Source of the DNA: Chrysaora quinquecirrha
Taxonomy: Eukaryota > Cnidaria > Scyphozoa > Semaeostomeae > Pelagiidae
DNA length: 64,000 nt
Assembly: GCA_014526335.1 (NCBI GenBank)
Contig: JACTAT010000200.1
Location: forward strand, 313,777-377,776
Reading direction: 5' to 3'
Shown here: positions 11,387 to 22,899 of the stretch, in pieces
How the letters are laid out: each line of letters opens with the position of its first letter
Position numbering within the stretch: the stretch's first letter is position 1
Notes under the pieces: model-generated
The model's database searches: none
What the model was told of the DNA's origin: nothing
The model's input: only the letters and a program-made list of their open reading frames with translations
Translations under genes and position numbers: made by a program

Positions 11387-12685
11387 TCAGGAAAGAAAAA
11401 ACTCAATCAACTGTGCCCTGCTGAGTCCAAAAGACCTCTTCCATTGAAACACAAATTGCATGTCTAGTCCACTTTCATGGTGTGACAGCGTATCAATGCG
11501 TCCGAGAATCGATTTATATCCTAGCACTAACTGATGCAATTTGTTACCAAAAGCCCTATGAAACATATTGTATGCTTCCCCTTTTGCCAGCCCATGAAAC
11601 ATTTTACTTTTAAGGGTTATAAGAGCAGTCAACCGTTCTGTCAATTGGTCATTCACCAAGGCATAGTTATCATCTGATGCACGGTCATACCATGACAGAA
11701 AGTTGGTAATGCTGATGCTGACGTATTGCAAAAATTCTTCCCGAAAATCTGTCGTTTGCAGGTCGGTGTTCTGGTCAGGCCCACTAACATGTGCACTGAA
11801 TTTTACTTCAGAATTGCTGTCACTACTACTGTCACTATTACTCATGTCGTTAAGAGCCTCATCGTATGCAGGAACTTCTTTTCTCTTTCCAAACAAAGTC
11901 CTGTGAAGCTCATCGTGTACGTCGTCACTGTCACTGCTGCTGTCGTCATTCCGATAAGTTGGCATCTCGGCATGAACTGTGTAGTTCTCTAAATAATGCT
12001 TCAACGCTTCAAATGGTTTGAGGTGATTTTTCAAAGAGGACGGTGGTAACGTTGTGACCTCTTGTAGATTAACTTCCTGATTGTCCCAAACTGTGGTGGC
12101 TTTAGACCCTTTATCTTCAATGTATTTGGCTCCTTGTAGGGATCCCCTTCCTATCCAATATCTAATCGTGGGCATATCTTTGTTTGTAAGTTCCATGTCT
12201 GCGAACGTTACTAGGCAGTAAGCATTGACGCAAGAAAATATGCCACAGCTGTGCTTATCCGTTTGTTTCTGAAGGCCAAACGAATGTAAAGGGAGATATT
12301 TCCATTCATTTTGCTTGTGTTCCACGTTTGCCAGGCATTTTGTTTTAGCAAGGTACAGCGCAACAGCTTTGAACGCATTATTATCAGCTTGTTCACTGGG
12401 CATCGAATCGCAGTGGACGACTAATTTCTCTTTTGGATATAATGCAATAATGCTCCAGTGATTTCGCTGTTGTTGATGGAATGGAATCAACACAATATCA
12501 GCACTTAGAGTTATATTGGACTTTTCTGAGCCTTTTGACAAAACATGGCCACCCTTAGTTCTGTTCAAGACACAACTGATCTATTGGCTTGGAAGAAGCT
12601 CGATTTTGTTCCGTTCCATGTATGTAAAGCTTAAATATCGCAAAAAGGTATTGATAACATCACCATGGATATTTTCATTACCCAT
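11387..12685 (-). CDS. Ulp1-type cysteine protease (C48), SUMO protease-like
   Basis: Ulp1/SENP proteases cleave SUMO from proteins or process its precursor, mainly at the nucleus. The core is complete. HGDVINTFLRYLSF (about 12640-12675) matches the substrate-binding start of the fold. The catalytic His is in NHWSIIALYP (about 12460), the Asp in VVHCDSM (about 12409), and Gln and Cys in QKQTDKHSCGIF (Cys about 12247). One in-frame TAG at 12583-12581 separates the first part from the rest; otherwise the frame is open for 393 codons. Beyond the protease lies an acidic Ser/Asp stretch (SSSDSDD) and a helical C-terminus of about 130 residues that I do not recognise. Part of the acidic stretch is duplicated at 10038-10234. 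Plant MULEs and KDZ elements are known to carry Ulp1 domains; why is unknown. Confidence 0.8.
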
Positions 12686-12839
12686 CAAGGTTCTCAGAGA
12701 AGACTCCGGCAGGTTTACAGGATTAGGAGTTTCTCTGAAACCACACCACACCTCTTACAAAGTAAATACATCACTCGTAAGCAGCTCGTTTTGCCATGGG
12801 CCATACGTTCTTGGTAAGCTGTCCCACAGTAGATTTTCA

Positions 12840-14444
12840 TTAATATGTACCAACAATCGACAGTTGTTTCTGCAGTTTTTGCTGTTCATGAAAGTATTCA
12901 AGGAAAGGGTATTGATCTGTATCATCAAATCTAATGCCTTCACCACAGTCATTGAATATGACACAGTCGTAATGGCCAGAGTTGCTTTTGAAACCATAAT
13001 GGATTGCCACAGCCGACAAACGATATCTAGCTGAAGAAACATTTGTTTTGCCTGCCAATGTGTTATCTAGATTGAGAGATCTATTTACCGTCACAGGAGT
13101 GCGATCAATGGAGTTTTTCTCATCCACTCGGTCAATTAATACCATTAGAACATTTGGCAATTGTAAGAAATATTTTCTGCAAATGAGCTCTTGAGTTTCA
13201 GTGGGACATTCACAGTGCCATTCATCGAATCGATCGAAATTCGTGACATGATTCCACAATAAAGACTGAACAGATACATTTTCTATTCTATTCAAACAGA
13301 GAGGGATGTCAACCATCACTGACTTTCGCGCTGAAAAACTGGTTTTCCTGCAAGTCTGGCAAAGAAAAAACTTACACTCTTGGAGGTGAAATCCATATCG
13401 CTGCTATCTAAACTGTTATCGCAAATCTGCATCACTATCTCTTCAACAAGGCTTGCGGCATCATCTTGTACGTGAGCTTGTTTTTGGTTGCGATTTCTGA
13501 AGAACGATTCTATGGATTTCATCTCCGCTGTGAACCTAAGAGAGCTTGATGATGAGGAACGCTTTTGGATGTCTTTTTTAATCTTCAAAAGCCATTTGCA
13601 AACATCTGTTTGGCAAGAATCTCGGCTTGGGAGGAATTTTGTGACAGTGGATCCGCAAAGTATATGGAATGCAGCATTGGCCCAACAGTTATTGTATTTG
13701 TTATAAATTCCCTTTTCGCTTAGAATATCTATAGGACCAAGTGCCGCATTCATATCTTGTAGCATAGGAAAAACATTGCGATAGATGAGACGTCTTAGTT
13801 CGGTTGACATAGCAAACCAGGTTTCAAAAGGATTATCTATATTATTAAGGGTTTCTACATCTTCGTAGTGATAATGATCTAGTAGACTGGGAATTCCTGT
13901 ATGAAAGAACCTATAGCATCGAGGACAGACATAAAAGGAATATGTTCTGCATAGATTTGATCTATAAGTACACACTTAGCATGGTACCATTTTTCGCAGT
14001 CATCACAAGTTACCCAGTGGATGTCACATTCCTTACCCTCGATTTCATCAGAATGGCAGCAAGCGCATTTATCCTTTCTGTTCCTAGCCTCCTCGTTATA
14101 CTGCTCTCTTTCTTCAGGGGAAAGCTTTTTCCAGTCTCGGACAAGTCTTTTCCAGACTTTGTCCATTCCTTTCTCTCTAACAGGGAAAGTGATCGATACA
14201 GCTGTCGTTTGAACAATGGATAACCTTCATTTGTTCCACGCAGGAAAGAACTAGTGTTCTGGTTTATGGGTGTTTTGGAGGGTGAAATTTTAGGCTGTGA
14301 AATGTCCTCACTGTCACTCGTAGAGCCATCTGATGAAGAAATTTCCTCAACCAATTTCTTCGCACCCTTTTGGGCAGCAGCTCGCTCCTTCTTATTCTGT
14401 GCGACACGCTTAGCTTTTTCTATTTTGGTGGCACTGAATTTCAA
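12840..14444 (-). CDS. HMG-like / PHD finger / ubiquitin-specific protease protein
   Basis: Read 5' to 3' on the minus strand: a basic N-terminus with acidic Ser patch (SSSDGSTSDSEDIS). Next is an HMG-box-like helix (WKRLVRDWKKLSPEEREQYN, about 14090-14160). Then comes a C4HC3 PHD finger (KCACC.., TCDDCEKWYHAKC, then VCPRC; about 13930-14070). Last is a USP/UCH-type peptidase: Cys box YNNCWANAAFH (Cys near 13687), His box YRLSAVAIHYGF with SGHYDCVIFND (His near 12974) and a following IRFDDTD. The C, H and D positions are filled. PHD fingers usually read histone tails; USPs remove ubiquitin. Frames change near 14170, 13950 and 13318, so at least three indels or small introns interrupt the frame. 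It lies between transposase and Ulp1, same strand. Active or not is open. Confidence 0.7.
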
Positions 14445-16740
14445 CTTTTTAGCAGGGGGTTCTTGGAAGGTTTTACGTCTTTTTTTTGCCTTGTTACCTT
14501 TTGTCTATCTTTATTCCAGCGCTCCTCGACAGTCATAGGAACGCTTTCGACTTCCCTAAGTTCCTGCTCACTGCCTTCGTTGTCGTCAAAATATTCAAAA
14601 ATTTTTTTCAATTTCTTATACGTCTGTGTGACAGAAGAAGAAACTGGTCGGTGCTTCTGGATGAGCAATTTCAAGCCGGTTATGAACTGCCGTTGCAAAC
14701 CCCAATTCACATGCCAGGACTTCCTAATGAACTTGGTCAATGATAGGCCAAGTTTAGCTTTGTTTCGCTTTTTAAGGCTAAAAAACTGTTCCGCTATTGC
14801 ATTGGATGTTACCACGGGAAGAACTTGGCCTGTATATTCTTCATTAAACCTTGACATGTCCCCAAGGCATAAGTTTCCCCACAAAGCTATATGCGGCAGC
14901 TTATCATGTACCCAACCAGGCATGTAATAGCGGTTTAGTTCCAGCGATTCACAACCAGTCTCATCTAAGGTCTGTTTCAACTTATTCAGATGCTTTTCCC
15001 AGTATGCATGCATAGTTGTCAAGCAGCTGCGAGTCTGGTCCTTTTCTGCAGCTGAAGCTTCATCACTGATATCACCGTCATCGTTGCTGCCAAATACGTC
15101 ATCAGTAGTATTGTAGACATCAATATCTACTTTGTTCAAATCTACCTCATCCTGTCCTATTGGCCCAAAGGTGTTAATGCTTGTTTCCAAGCGCTGAAGG
15201 GACTCTTTAACTGGATTTGTTGCATATTTCGATGTCAGGGCAATCGTTGCATGTTTAACAATGTTACAAGCCTCGTCAAGGCTGACACAATTAATTAACG
15301 TTCGAAACCCGCATAGCGAAATGCACACGACTGCACGAATCAGGTCCAGCTCCACTATGTTTGGAGGCATGTTTTTTGTTCAACCACATCATATGAAATG
15401 CGCATATATGTATAAAAGATTTCGAAAAATCTAATCGACTAGCTTCACCATTTATAATCCTATGGCAACGATCAAGATATTCATTTAAATCTTGGTTACA
15501 AAATTCGTTGATGCAGGCATTGATTATAGCTAGACTGTAGTCGGTTAGAATCAGTTTTGGATTTGTGATTTTAGCATTGCCATGTTTGTGACTCTCAAGC
15601 TCATGGATAGATTTCAGAAAGCCGCCAATAGAATACTGGTCATTATTTTTGTTGTGACATATTCAGCAACCGGTACAGGTGGGCCTTTAACAAAAGGTTG
15701 TTGCACAGTTACAGCGTAGTAAAGCATTTTCTTAAATCCGGGAATATTTCAAATCACTGAACCGGTTGTGTCAATGAAAGTAGCATTGTCTTTTGCGTGT
15801 TCATGGTACAGCATTGTCATTGGTTGGTCTATCAATGTAACACTTATTTCTTTTTCAGTTACTGTTGGTCGTTGGATATAGCCAAATTGATTTCTGAAAG
15901 TTGACCCCTGTGATATTGCCTGTGCCTCATCTGACTGTTTGAGTTCCCTTTGCAAGCATAAAATATCCTTATTGATTATTTCAACGGAATCGGCTTCTTT
16001 TCGTGACTTCGCTGCTAATTGTTGAGAGGCCACCGGAGTCTTTCCTGCCGCTGTCATATTACCTGCAGAAAAGGCACCGGAGTCCATATGTTCCATATCC
16101 TCCCTGTGTTTTTCAGAAGGCAGTAGAGATCTATCCTTCCTAGAGAGAGATTTTAGCTCCTCTTTTCTAGAACCCGCTATTTTCCTTGCAGCCATGGACC
16201 CCATTTTATGATAAATATCGCCATGCAATTGCAACGTTATTCGCTTCGAGTTAAAGCTAGGAATGGCAAATGAGATTTTAGGATGAACTTGTTTCAGTGT
16301 TTGGCTGTTGCTTTTTCAGTAATTTTCTACCTAGTCTTCGCTTGGCATTCACTGCAACGGATTCACCTATAATTAAACCTACATTTTTTACTTCTTTTTT
16401 AGAAACAGTGCATGTCTTCCTCCTGTGACGTTTACCCCGTTGGTATAGACTCTTAAGTCCTCTAACAGCCGTTTTCACTGGGGTAGACTTGCACCGCTTC
16501 TTTTTCTTACTTTTACTAAAGACAGCTTTATTTGCATCTGCATCTTCCATTTTTTTTCTCCGATTGCAATCGATTCGAATTCATCTGTGACACCCGATAT
16601 ATCATCTGCGGCCTGCTCAATGGTTTCTTCAGTTTCTTCATTTTGAGGAAGACTTTCATTCTTAGTGTCAGCAGGATTACATGTTGCTTTTTACCCTTCC
16701 TTCGTTTTTTGCCTAGCTCCATACTTTCTCTTAGTAGATA
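14441..16740 (-). CDS. DDE transposase with CxxH motif, MuDR-like (frame-broken)
   Basis: Catalytic residues can be followed across frames. First Asp: NATFIDTTGSVI (about 15750-15785). Second Asp: LILTDYSLAIINAC (about 15530-15560). Then CxxH: ICAFHMMW (about 15390). Glu: TSNAIAEQFFSLKKRN (about 14770-14810). A (C/D)xxH motif between the second Asp and the Glu is shared by MuDR, hAT, P and related transposases. The N-terminal third is Lys/Arg-rich (SKSKKKKRCKS near 16500). Breaks: an in-frame TGA just after GSVI (about 15750), and frame changes near 16550, 16270, 15645 and 15375, mostly at A or T runs. The C-terminal frame 15370-14441 is open for 309 codons. Probably the element's own transposase. 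Confidence 0.65.
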
Positions 16741-16761
16741 ATGAACCTGATTTTTATTATT

Positions 16762-17236
16762 TTAATAAAGGTTCCGCACCTTATTTCTTGGCTTCTTCTT
16801 CACGGCCCAGCTTCCTCCATGGAATGCTTTAGAAACTTGGCGCAATTTTATATTGTATTGTCTCCTACCATTATCTAACTTGCAGTGAGGTGTCATACTT
16901 CTGACCAATTTCTTCAAATTAAAATCGTCTTTTCCTCCTCCCAACAACTCTCGAACAACCACTTTGCTTATTGCCAATTCTTGTATGGATTGTGCTACAA
17001 CAAGAAACGGCAGACATGAAAGTAAAGTATTGTAAAGAAACAATGGATGTGGTACATTTGCGCTACTCTTTTCCTCTACTAGTTTTAGAACGTTTTCCGA
17101 AGTGCTCCCATCTTGAATAGTCAGTTTCAAAAGGTCCCAAATGGGAAACGGCTCAAAGTGCTCACCCGAATGGTTTCCAAAAAATTGCGATAAGAAAAGA
17201 CTTGCTCAGTTGGATCTTCTATGGAAACCAGGGTTC
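16762..17236 (-). CDS. Exon of unknown function upstream of the transposase
   Basis: An acceptor (TTAATTGAAG) precedes the exon at 17236. The frame reads EDPTEQVFSYRNF, changes once at a T6 run near 17190, then runs open (PIWDLLKLTIQDGS to RNKVRNLY) to a stop at 16762. I recognise no domain. It sits between the small spliced exons and the transposase in the same orientation, so it is probably part of the same transcription unit, either transposase N-terminus or end of the SGNH protein. Confidence 0.5.
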
Positions 17237-17290
17237 CTTCAATTAAAAAAATCCGTCAAATGCTAAATGTTATTCGCCACATAAACTTAC

Positions 17291-18842
17291 CTTCTTCCGG
17301 ACAGCTTATAGCACTTGACAATACAGCATTCGATACAGGATGCTTTGGTTTTAGTTGTAAATAAGGAAATGGCAATTGCTACACCATTTACCCACATTTA
17401 TTTTGTCCGACAGAAATGACTATGATTGATACTCCCAGGTTTGGAATTTGCATCAATCAGAACAATGGAAAAGTAATTTTGCAAATGACTTACGATTTGA
17501 CAATTCTTGGCAACACTCATCTTCTTTCAACGCGGAATGTCCAACTGCAATAGAAAAAAATGCATACCACTGTTTCAAAATGGTTATACCATATAAATGT
17601 CAATTCCTTCAAAGACAGAACAATTTTCACATCAGTAGCTTATACAAATTCTTTGAAAAGAAAGGATCATGTAAACACCCTCACAATATCTATCCATACT
17701 CTTCTTCTCTTTCTTCAGACAATTCATTTCTACAATAGAAGGATGTACACGTAAGGAAGAAAGGCCGAGAAAGACAGTGCAATGCATAAACTGCAATGAC
17801 GGATAGCAGTAGCCCATAGAACAACTTTATTTGCATTAACACTAAAACTACGGTGCAGAATCCGAAGGCAACATAATGGTATATTACTATTTCTGACATT
17901 CAAAAAAAATTCCCACATTTGATAGAGCGTATTGCAGTTGCTGAACGTTGCCATATACAATGTCGTTTGAAATTCTGAAACTTATGTGACTGAAGTTTTA
18001 CCTAACGTAGTTTTCTTCTTCTTTCTTCTCACATTATCGTGCTTGCGATCAGCTCCAAAATTTGCCTAGGGAACGAAAATGATATCAATAAAGGCTTCAA
18101 ATGCGATGTAACTCCTTTATTTCTTTCTCTTTATTTCTTAATCAATTTTAGAGAGGGAATTAGGACATTTTGCTCACGGTATAAACGACTACTTCTAAGG
18201 CCGGGAGTTTTTTATACAGTTTAAGACAAAAGCTTATAACTCAAGTGTATGGGGGCTACACCGACTAATACGGAATATGCCCTTCATTTAGAATTACTCT
18301 GCAGAAACCGAAACGCGGCCAGAACCGTCTGATCACATAGTTGAAAATGTAAAGCAACCTGATTCAAAACCTCTATATAAGACATAATGGATGTTTATTT
18401 AATTTCTTACCGAGAATATGTTCGTAAAACATTTCCAATTTATTTGCACATTGTCTAGGATTGGTCCTTTAGTTAAATCCACTGTCGGCTCTTTCACCCT
18501 CCGTTCCACCTTTGCTTTTCTCCTCACATCTGAGGGACTGTTAAAGAGAAAAGTATATTCACTCAGCGGATATGTGATGATTTAATGATTGTCAACCGAC
18601 TATTATTCTGTAACACAGACTGAAAATCGGTATCGGTATCGACAAGCTGAATGGTCTTGTGTGCTATTCAAAAGCCAAATACTTAGTCTGAACAGTTGCT
18701 TGACGCTATCTGGAAAGTCGCGTGTGACTCAGTATGGCAATAACAAAACGATTTAGAGGATCGGTTTCATACCTTGTAACTTCATTCTCCCTAGCTACAT
18801 CAGGAGCAGCACTCGAAACTTTTTCCGTCGTATGATCTTGTA
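17291..18842 (-). CDS. Series of small spliced exons linking SGNH and transposase regions
   Basis: Minus-strand exons with GT..AG borders and matching phases: 18842-18773 (VQDHTTEKVSSAAPDVAREN), 18537-18411 (DVRRKAKVERRVKEPTVDL), 18065-18002 (GADRKHDNVRRKKKKTT) and 17544-17494 (GHSALKEDECCQELS). The phases 1, 2, 0, 1 and 1 at successive junctions agree without a stop, which is hard to get by chance. A further exon near 17342-17291 has a good donor (GAAG/GTAAGT) but its acceptor phase is ambiguous. The product is basic and Ser-rich, with no known domain. Intron lengths are about 50 to 370 nt. This shows that the element's gene is intron-bearing. Confidence 0.6.
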
Positions 18843-19211
18843 CTGAAATGTAGAAATACAATGGAAATACTTTCAAGTGCACCGTTAAATCTTCCAGAAA
18901 TACAGGAATCCCTCTTTTGCAATAATTTCGTAGTTTGGCGGGGTTCAGTTGTCTATCATCAAGTTACGTGATAAGCATCCATCTATTTTTGGGACAAATA
19001 TCTGGAACATATCGGTAAACAGATTGGTACCTGTACGAAGTTTAATCTTCATATGTTGTGGGTGGGCCTCCAGGGTGACGGGTGATGAGATAACCGGATG
19101 AATTACCCATTTGTTGGTCAGAAACGTTACAAAGTTTGCATAATGGAATGAATGCAAGGAAGCACGAAATATACACTGTGAAAATGTAAAGCTACAAATT
19201 TTGAATCATAC

Positions 19212-20331
19212 CTCTGCAAACATTGTCTTCTACACCCATGTCTGCCAGTTTTTCATGAATTCCACGTATTAACAGCGGCAAGCCGTGACTTTCGCTAATA
19301 TGCACGCTGTCCTTTCTTGACCAAAGACACAGGTCTGACTTCTGAAATATATCCTCCGACTGGAGATACTGTGCGCCATTTTCTTGTGCTATTCTGTGCA
19401 TCATGTGGGGTGTTTCTCTCTGCTGTTGTGATGTCGTAACAACACAAATCCATCTCAGTTTTTGTGTCGTTGTCGACAAGGAAATCTCTAAAGCCTTTAT
19501 TGGATAACAGAACATCTGAAGGGCCGTTGTGGAACTCTGAAGTATGAAAGAAATAAAACGTTAATATTTGGTTACTTTCCTGAACACTAACGGTAGTAAG
19601 AATGACTTCATTGATGATATACTGATTGAAATTTGAACCTGATGTGAGGAAATGCAAAGCCCAAATATGGTCATCTCACGTGACTATATATAAATTGTCT
19701 ACATGGTTAGCCTGCAAAGATGAGGAATACCAAGATATTGATGTTGAATATTGCGGTGACCTTGTTAGTCTTTAGAAAGCCTAACTGTTTTAGAAAATCC
19801 GATTTTTCGCTGGAAATGCTGCGTTTCTAAGAGAAAGTCTGAGTTGCGTTTCTCTAAGACAAACAGGGTTTTGTAAATCTGCAGAAAACTAATTTTATCG
19901 CGTAGGCCGAGTATTTCTAACACATGAGCAATCCGGATTTATATGATATTGGATGACTTTGATTGCCAAACCATTACATCATCCATTAGTATGGATGACA
20001 GTTGAAAGCGTAAAGAGCTCTTAACGGCGACAAAGCAAACAGGAATATCTACTATACTTACAGCAGATGATGGAAATTTGCTCTTCACAATATGAAGCAG
20101 GTTCTTGAAGTTGAACTCAGCTCTGGACATTATCATGTGGCTGCTCATGTCATTTGTTCCAACAAGCAAGACCACAGCCCTTGGGTTCATCTTCGGCATC
20201 TTCTCTGACTTCATTTCCTGTCCAATGTGGTAAAAACAGCCCCCCGGTGTTGAATTAACAAACCATGAATCCGGACACGGAACATCTTTCTGCACCACAG
20301 GTCACAATTGCGAGTCGGAAAACACAGCTAC
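19212..20331 (-). CDS. SGNH/GDSL-type hydrolase, two exons
   Basis: Exon 20331-20062 opens with VAVFSDSQL (Asp-Ser block I), has one in-frame TGA, and continues to RAVVLLVGTNDMSS (block III GTND) and the donor GCT/GTAAGT. Exon 19536-19212 follows a good acceptor (TTTCATACTTCAG) in phase and ends with KDSVHISESHGLPLLIRGIH, the DxxH block V. So Ser, Asn, Asp and His of an SGNH hydrolase are all visible. SGNH enzymes are esterases or lipases; a related domain occurs in ORF1 of some CR1 LINEs, but this copy is spliced and lies inside the MULE-like element. It is joined in phase to the small exons downstream. The role in transposition, if any, is unknown. The TGA makes the present copy doubtful. 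Confidence 0.65.
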
Positions 20332-20547
20332 CTGTCAATGAAGACGAGAAATTTTCTTAAAATATGCAGCCTTGAGCTATATGTACTGTTAAATGCAAAA
20401 TAGCGTATATAATAAATTCTGTCCATTTGTGGACATGTCACGCTATTGTTTATCATGGGTATGATAGCCAAAGCCTATAAAAATAACAGACGAGAGAAAA
20501 GTTGAAATGAAACGAGGATCTAGCCCTGGAATTTGTTCACATCAAAA

Positions 20548-20748
20548 CTAAAAGTCCGGTTCTGTGATTACAGAAGAGTTCGCTATCTCACTTGGACTCT
20601 TCATTTTATGCTCATTGTTTTTCCCGCCTAAAGCTGATTGGTGTTTAAAACACAATGTCAATTCGGCTTTTCTTTGTGATTGGTGCATTTCGGGCCGCAT
20701 CTGGGTATAAATTCCGTCTTCGTTATTGCCTTGGTCTGTTTCTGACAT
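20548..20748 (-). CDS. Candidate first coding exon of the minus-strand gene
   Basis: An ATG frame of 66 codons (MSETDQGNNEDGIYTQM..) lies about 220 nt upstream of the SGNH exon, with a possible donor CCAA/GTGAGA inside it. The phase does not match the SGNH exon directly, so an extra exon or a different donor is needed. Acidic, Gln/Asn-rich start; no domain seen. Confidence 0.3.
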   Translation of the reverse strand: MSETDQGNNEDGIYTQMRPEMHQSQRKAELTLCFKHQSALGGKNNEHKMKSPSEIANSSVITEPDF

Positions 20749-22899
20749 TCAAACAACAAAAGTTTTTGAGTATGCCCGAAAATGTTTCCGCTGTTTATCT
20801 CAATTGTGCATAACTCAAAAACTATTCGCTTATTTTAGGGTTTCTTATTATTCGGAGGTAGGCAGGCTCTGGTGACACTGGGTATGTATTGTCGGACATG
20901 TAGTTGCTTATCAGAGAAAGTGTGGAAGTACTTGTTAGGTACTCTCTATCATGTAGTTTTCAAAGTTTAGAGTCTAGTTGCGGCGTCTATATTTCTACAT
21001 GTAAATAAGGCTCCTTTCTTTTTGTAAATTGTACGGAAACTGTCCCAACTGCTATTGGCTAGGGCTATTCTAATAGAAGGCGGCAATTATCAGCCTTTCA
21101 TCTCCAATGATTTTACTTGATCAGTTTGGAATACCTGAATTACATTAGATTTGCTCTAATGCTCAAATACACATCTCTTTAGCTTTGAACAAATATTACC
21201 TATTGTGTCTGTTGACCAATGGTATTCTAGTGCCCATAGATAAACAACCAATCACCGAGGGGAAAGATTGCCTGAAACTCATTAATTATTTATCGAGTTA
21301 TCAAATAACATGGAGCAGTATCATAGGAATAATTAGGGAGAAATTGTTAACCCTTATTATTCTAACGTGTTAGAAGTTTGTCTTTGTTATAGTATTCATA
21401 TCAGCTTTTGATAAATTGTATACGTAATTAAGATTCAACCAATCAGTGTAGATTATAAAGCGTCTATTGCTTTAACCGTTTATAAGGCAATTTCTTAGAC
21501 TTATGGGGACGGATTCTTTGGTCAAGTTCATCACGCCACGCCCAACTAAATCTTGATATGTTGAGATAAAAGCGTACGAAGATAAATTTGGACTAAGCAT
21601 CTTTCTTGCTAAAATCTTTCTTTCTTAATACATTCCTAATAGCTCTCTCTAGAGCACCCTGTATTTTAAAGCATCCACGCACTGTGCAATGTTTGAGAAA
21701 TGCTATAAACATCTTTCTTTCCTGACACCCTTACTCCAATAAAAAACCACTGTAAAACCTTACATACTTTACGAAACATCAACAATAAATTTAAAACAAG
21801 AACAACTTACTGTGTCTTCCGAGATTCCAAAAGTTGGACGAAGCCATTTGTTTTGCTTGCCACTTATGCCTTCCGGCCAGCTTTGAGCAACACCCCTCCA
21901 TCCTCTCCCCCTGACTTCACCTCCCCTTTGTTGCAGTCGCCAATGATGTTCGGTGCATCCGACTTGCAGAAAAACATGCGCATAGTTATGGCGAGGCCGA
22001 TGCACACTTTTCTTAACTCTTTTTATAATTTTCTTCAAAATCATACTTCAATCATTGCTATGCATTGCAAAGAATCCCATCGGGGTCTAATCAACTAGCA
22101 ACAACAAGCTCGAATGAAGCGAAGCAACAGAAATTGTTAGATATATTTTGTTTACAGTACAACAGCAAATGAATGATAACAGCTTCGACAGAAATTAGCC
22201 AATCAAAAGCAACGTTAAACTTTCCAACGGTTGAGAAATGTGACAAACCACTTTTCAATATAGAACATAATTTGACACATCCGCCGTCTTGAAAGTGAAA
22301 TTGCCACAACGGGAACAAAATAAAAAACAATGCGTGGGAAGGAATATAGGAACTGTACGGCGAAATGGCCCCCCACGGGCAGCAGAGTGCAATTGCACAT
22401 CTACGATTGGTTCATGACACTGCGAACTTTTCCCCTATGAACCTTGGCTGTTACGGTTCTTTATCGTAACCAGCTTCAGAGGACTGTATCTTTCTCTAAG
22501 GCTTTCAAAATTCTTAACGGCTCAAAAATGCAGCGAGAAGCGACAGAAAACACGACGACGACGAATATGTAAATAAAACAAAACAATGACAAAATACGAA
22601 TTTAAAGTTTTAACATATGAAATAAGAAAGTTCATACGATCCAATCTGTGTTTAATCTTCCCATTTTTTAATTCTCGTTCATCTACGATCACAGTTCTAA
22701 TTCTTTCAATTCCACCATTCAAGTTCATAAAACTGCCTTCCTTCTTCTCGTCCTCCTTTTTTCCTGTCCACATCTCACATTTGTTTAACAATGGATTCTT
22801 TTAAATAAAACAATGCGTGCAGCGAAGCGAATAAAAATAAAATAAATTTAACTGCCAATTAAGTCTAAGTCCGTGACATTGGCCACCAATTTTATCATT
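20749..22899. other. Upstream non-coding part of the MULE-like element
   Basis: No motif-bearing gene is seen. A minus-strand frame at 21769-22044 (91 aa, Gly/Arg-rich) overlaps a possible exon ending before GTAAGT at about 21810. It is unsupported. This stretch probably holds the promoter and 5' leader of the minus-strand genes, but no definite element can be named. Confidence 0.35.

Noticed and set aside
11703..11992. Plus-strand frames opposite the Ulp1 gene
   Set aside because: Antisense shadows of the acidic Ser/Asp coding stretch; no motif and matched by the copy at 10037-10309.
12516..13034. 172-codon plus-strand frame
   Set aside because: Lies opposite the USP and Ulp1 coding strand, which carries catalytic motifs; no domain of its own.
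14370..14927. 185-codon plus-strand frame
   Set aside because: Antisense to the transposase C-terminus; Leu/Ser/Phe-rich with no motif.
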